Source: Minwuia thermotolerans (GTDB lineage Bacteria > Pseudomonadota > Alphaproteobacteria > Minwuiales > Minwuiaceae). Taken from it: 64,000 bases of DNA. The position numbers were made by a program, and so were the translations under genes. The notes below the pieces were generated by a model, which saw only the letters and a list, made by a program, of their open reading frames with translations, was not told the DNA's origin and searched no databases. Below, piece by piece: positions 61,319 through 64,000 of the stretch (its first letter is position 1; every line of letters begins with the position of its first letter). Where the stretch lies: NCBI RefSeq assembly GCF_002924445.1, contig NZ_PIGG01000048.1, forward strand, positions 1 through 64,000, given 5' to 3'.

Positions 61319-63019
61319 ATGCCCGACACCGCGCCCGCCTTCGACGCCCGCCAGGACGATCTGGTGCTTTCCGACCTGATGGACCTCACCGCCAAGGCCG
61401 TGGACTCGGCCGACCGCTACAAGCAGGTGGCCATCTCCACGGTGGCGAAGTTGGTCCGCGACGACGAGGGTCGCATCGACGCCGAGAAGATGGAGTTGAA
61501 CCAGTTCGCCTGTCACGGTCTGGCCTGGGTCGCGACCTATGTCGAGGCGCTGCGCGAACTGCGCAACTGGGCCGGCCGTATCGACGAGGAGGGCAAGCTG
61601 GGCGAACTGGAGCGGCTGATCCTGCAGGCCGGCTTCGGTGAGTATCTGGCCCAGCTGGGCAACGGCATTCCGATGAATCAGGGCGAGGTCGTCCGCCCGC
61701 AGGACCTCGGTCTGCAGATGCGGTCCGTCGACAAGCTGGCCACCCAGGCGGTGCGCAAGCTGATCTTCCAGGGCAACACGCCGGCGGTGCGCAGCCGCAT
61801 CGCGGCGCTGCTGGACGGCGCGCTGGAGACCGGCAATTTCGGCGAGCCGGGCCTGGACGAGACCTTCCAGATGATCCGCGACCAGTTCCGCCGCTTCAGC
61901 GACGACAAGGTCGCGCCTCATGCCCACAAGTGGCATCTGGACAACGAACTGATCCCGCTCGAGATCATCCGGGAGATGGGCGAGCTCGGCGTCTTCGGCC
62001 TGACGGTGCCGGAGAACTACGGCGGCCTGGGCCTGGGCAAGATGTCCATGTGCGTCGTCTCCGAGGAGCTTTCGCGCGGCTATATCGGCGTCGGCTCGCT
62101 CGGCACCCGTTCCGAGATCGCGGCCGAACTGCTGCTGACCGGCGGCACCGAGGAGCAGAAGCAGCGCTGGCTGCCCGGCATCTGCTCCGGCGAGATCCTG
62201 CCGACGGCGGTCTTCACCGAGCCCAACACCGGCTCCGACCTGGCCAGCCTGCGCACCCGCGCCGTGCGCGACGGCGACGTCTACCGGATCACCGGCAACA
62301 AGACCTGGATCACCCACGCCGCCCGCGCCGACGTCATGACCGTGCTGGCGCGCACCAACCCCGACGAGCCGGGCTACAAGGGCCTGTCGATGTTCTTCGC
62401 GCCCAAGCCGCGCGGCGAGGAGGGCAACCAGTTCCCCGCCGAAGGGATGTCCGGCGGCGAGATCGAGGTGCTGGGCTATCGCGGCATGCGCGAATACGAG
62501 CTGGGCTTCGACGGCTTCGAGGTTGCCGCCGAGAACCTGCTCGGCGGTGAGGAAGGCAACGGCTTCAAGCAGCTCATGGCGACCTTCGAGAGCGCCCGCA
62601 TCCAGACGGCCGCCCGCGCCGTGGGCGTCGCCCAGAACGCCATGGAATGCGGCATGCGCTACGCCAGGGACCGGCTGCAGTTCGGCAAGCCGATCTACGC
62701 CTTCCCGCGGGTGCACGGCAAGGTCGCCTGGGCCGCGGTCGAGACCATGATCGCGCGCCAGCTCACCTATTATTCCGCGCGCGCCAAGGACGAGGGCCGG
62801 CGCTGCGACCTGGAGGCCGGGATGGCCAAGCTGCTGGCCGCCCGCGTCGCCTGGGCCAATGCCGACAACGCCGTGCAGAGCCATGGCGGCAACGGCTTCG
62901 CGCTGGAATACGAGGTCAGCCGCATCCTCTGCGACGCCCGCATCCTCAACATCTTCGAGGGCGCCGGCGAGATCCAGGCCCAGGTCATCACGCGGCGCCT
63001 GCTCGACGGCGCGAACTGA
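61319..63019 (+). CDS. mcd: (2S)-methylsuccinyl-CoA dehydrogenase
   Basis: Flavoprotein that oxidises methylsuccinyl-CoA to mesaconyl-CoA, the step after Ecm in the ethylmalonyl-CoA pathway. 566 aa: an extra N-terminal helical region of about 150-180 residues, not found in ordinary acyl-CoA dehydrogenases, is followed by the standard fold (TVPENYGGLGLGKMS; AVFTEPNTGSDLASLRTRA, shown in part). The catalytic base is in the FEGAGEIQ segment. The long N-terminus and the presence of ccr and ecm 13-16 kb away support Mcd over a generic dehydrogenase. The start at 61319 is inferred from the family N-terminus. Confidence 0.87.
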   Translation: MPDTAPAFDARQDDLVLSDLMDLTAKAVDSADRYKQVAISTVAKLVRDDEGRIDAEKMELNQFACHGLAWVATYVEALRELRNWAGRIDEEGKLGELERLILQAGFGEYLAQLGNGIPMNQGEVVRPQDLGLQMRSVDKLATQAVRKLIFQGNTPAVRSRIAALLDGALETGNFGEPGLDETFQMIRDQFRRFSDDKVAPHAHKWHLDNELIPLEIIREMGELGVFGLTVPENYGGLGLGKMSMCVVSEELSRGYIGVGSLGTRSEIAAELLLTGGTEEQKQRWLPGICSGEILPTAVFTEPNTGSDLASLRTRAVRDGDVYRITGNKTWITHAARADVMTVLARTNPDEPGYKGLSMFFAPKPRGEEGNQFPAEGMSGGEIEVLGYRGMREYELGFDGFEVAAENLLGGEEGNGFKQLMATFESARIQTAARAVGVAQNAMECGMRYARDRLQFGKPIYAFPRVHGKVAWAAVETMIARQLTYYSARAKDEGRRCDLEAGMAKLLAARVAWANADNAVQSHGGNGFALEYEVSRILCDARILNIFEGAGEIQAQVITRRLLDGAN

Positions 63020-63115
63020 TTCCGGTGGGCGCGCGGGGGTTGGCTGGGCCGGCCCGCGCGCCTTCTGAGCTGCGTCGGCGGGCCTTCCGAACCGTCCCGC
63101 GCGCCTTCTCTATCG

Positions 63116-63142
63116 GCCACCCCCGAGTGCGGGGATGACATC
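63116..63142 (-). repeat. Half copy of the dispersed palindromic repeat
   Basis: On the minus strand the segment reads GTCATCCCCGCACTCGGGGG, carrying the GTCAtcCCCGC end signature and one hairpin of the full units at 36143 and 42779. The rest of the unit is absent. Confidence 0.5.
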
Positions 63143-63195
63143 GGCCGCCCGTTCCGCGATCCTGCCCCATGCCAACGGCATTGGGGAGAAAGCAC

Positions 63196-63690
63196 ATGGC
63201 GCGCACGTCCGAATATCTGCAGCGGGCCGCCGACCGGGTGATGATCCAGGACCTGCTGGCCCGTTACGCCTGGGAGGTCGACCATGGCGACCCGAAAGAC
63301 TGGGCCGCGCTGTTCACCGAGGACGGAGTCTTCGAGATCCCGGCGGTGAAGGTGAAGGCAGAGGGCCGCGCGGAACTCGCCGAGTTCGCCGCCGACCTGC
63401 AGCGCGCGATCCCGAACGTCCACCATGTCCAGACCAACTTCGTCATCGAGCTGGACGGCGATCGCGCATGGGGGCGCTGTGAACTGAACGAGTTCATGGC
63501 CCGGCCGGAGGCGGTCTATCCCAACCTGCAGGGCTGGTACGAGGACGACTACCTCTACCGGGGCGGACACTGGCGCATCGCGCACCGGCGGGTCTTCACC
63601 GCCGAACCGAAGAGCACGGTCACCGGCAAGGTCGGCGAGCACTTCCAGCCCTTCCACGAGATCTGCAAGACGAAGTGGCGGAAGGCCTGA
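63196..63690 (+). CDS. NTF2/SnoaL-like domain protein
   Basis: Small alpha+beta cone protein of 164 aa. The segments RVMIQDLLARYAWEVDHGD and DWAALFTEDGVFEIP are typical of SnoaL-like proteins, and the closing RGGHWRIAHRRVFT strand matches the fold. Members are isomerases, hydratases or accessory proteins of aromatic and polyketide metabolism; none is indicated here. GGGGAGAAAG precedes the ATG at 63196. Confidence 0.82.
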   Translation: MARTSEYLQRAADRVMIQDLLARYAWEVDHGDPKDWAALFTEDGVFEIPAVKVKAEGRAELAEFAADLQRAIPNVHHVQTNFVIELDGDRAWGRCELNEFMARPEAVYPNLQGWYEDDYLYRGGHWRIAHRRVFTAEPKSTVTGKVGEHFQPFHEICKTKWRKA

Positions 63691-63727
63691 CCGCCGCCTG
63701 ACAGACGGCCGCCGCGGGCCGCGGTCC

Positions 63728-64000
63728 CTACGATGTACCGTAGCGCGCCAGCAGGGCGGCGCATTCGGCCATCTGCTCGACGTCGTCGAAGGCCGGCACG
63801 CCCGCCGCCTCCAGCTTCGCGAACCAGTCCGCCCTGTGCGGCAGGGTGCCCATCATGGCGTGCATGAAGGGCACCGGGCATTCTCCGGCCAGTTCGGCCA
63901 GCGCCGCGACGACCGGGTCTGCGTCGACCATGAAGGGGACGACGTGGATGCCGAGCACGGCGTCATAGCCGTCGAGGCCATGATCCAGCAGCGCGCGGAA
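63728..64000 (-). CDS. NDP-forming acyl-CoA synthetase, C-terminal part (runs off the window)
   Basis: The last 90 codons of a leftward gene whose start lies beyond 64000. FRALLDHGLDGYDAVLGIHV and the spacing to PFMHAMMG and LEAAGVPAFDDVEQMAECAA match the flavodoxin-like ligase subdomain of ADP/NDP-forming acetyl- or acyl-CoA synthetases. The gene ends with this domain, so the ATP-grasp part would lie on the N-terminal side or in another gene. Which acyl group is used cannot be told from this piece. Confidence 0.7.
   Translation of the reverse strand, partial: FRALLDHGLDGYDAVLGIHVVPFMVDADPVVAALAELAGECPVPFMHAMMGTLPHRADWFAKLEAAGVPAFDDVEQMAECAALLARYGTS

Overview
The window looks like part of the chromosome of a GC-rich alphaproteobacterium, probably a non-phototrophic marine or soil relative of the Rhodospirillales. 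The grounds are the very high GC content, the gene order (gpmI-envC-ctpA-polysaccharide deacetylase-rppH; rplU-rpmA-obgE-proB-proA-nadD-rsfS-rlmH), a eukaryotic-type NADP isocitrate dehydrogenase, and ethylmalonyl-CoA pathway genes. The assignment rests on reading protein families by eye; no searches were run.

Layout. 0-6.2 kb: pseudoazurin and NnrU, a dienelactone-hydrolase-like enzyme, a penicillin-acylase-family amidase, the septation protein YciB and a phytanoyl-CoA dioxygenase-like oxygenase. 6.5-17.3 kb: a signalling block, visibly less GC-rich. It holds two hybrid histidine kinases, two single-domain response regulators, a kaiC-kaiB pair coupled to one of the kinases, and a degenerate EAL-like protein. 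It ends in the truncated tail of a DUF3320-type helicase next to tRNA-Ser(CGA), which suggests a tRNA-associated island. 17.5-27.5 kb: a dicarboxylate symporter, nitroreductase and thioesterase, then a long housekeeping run from ribosomal proteins L21/L27 and Obg through proline and NAD synthesis to RsfS and RlmH, and a diheme cytochrome c. 27.6-40.3 kb: glycolysis, cell-envelope and RNA-turnover genes (gpmI, envC, ctpA, deacetylase, rppH), then ppdK, glyS/glyQ and an MBL-fold hydrolase. 40.4-45 kb: a K+/H+-type antiporter, a DUF985 cupin, a Sel1-repeat protein and a GST. 45-50.1 kb: ecm and ccr, divergently transcribed around a TTTGCA-type inverted repeat, then icd. 50-58.9 kb: accessory metabolism, including an Anbu proteasome-like peptidase overlapping a glutaminase, an amidohydrolase, an ATP-grasp ligase divergent from a class II glutamine amidotransferase, and a ridA-denD-SDR operon. 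59-64 kb: tRNA-His, an alpha-oxoamine synthase, a response regulator, methylsuccinyl-CoA dehydrogenase (mcd), an NTF2-like protein and the end of an NDP-forming acyl-CoA synthetase.

Together the genes describe an aerobic heterotroph that assimilates C2 or short-chain acids through the ethylmalonyl-CoA pathway (ccr, ecm and mcd are all present). The most unusual part is the kaiC-kaiB-kinase-receiver operon without kaiA, a candidate timing or metabolic-state module. Other points of note are a dispersed palindromic repeat seen as two full copies and one half copy, a candidate short-chain acyl-CoA operator between ecm and ccr, an apparent ATC start on rsfS, and an ATP-grasp/amidotransferase pair of unknown product.
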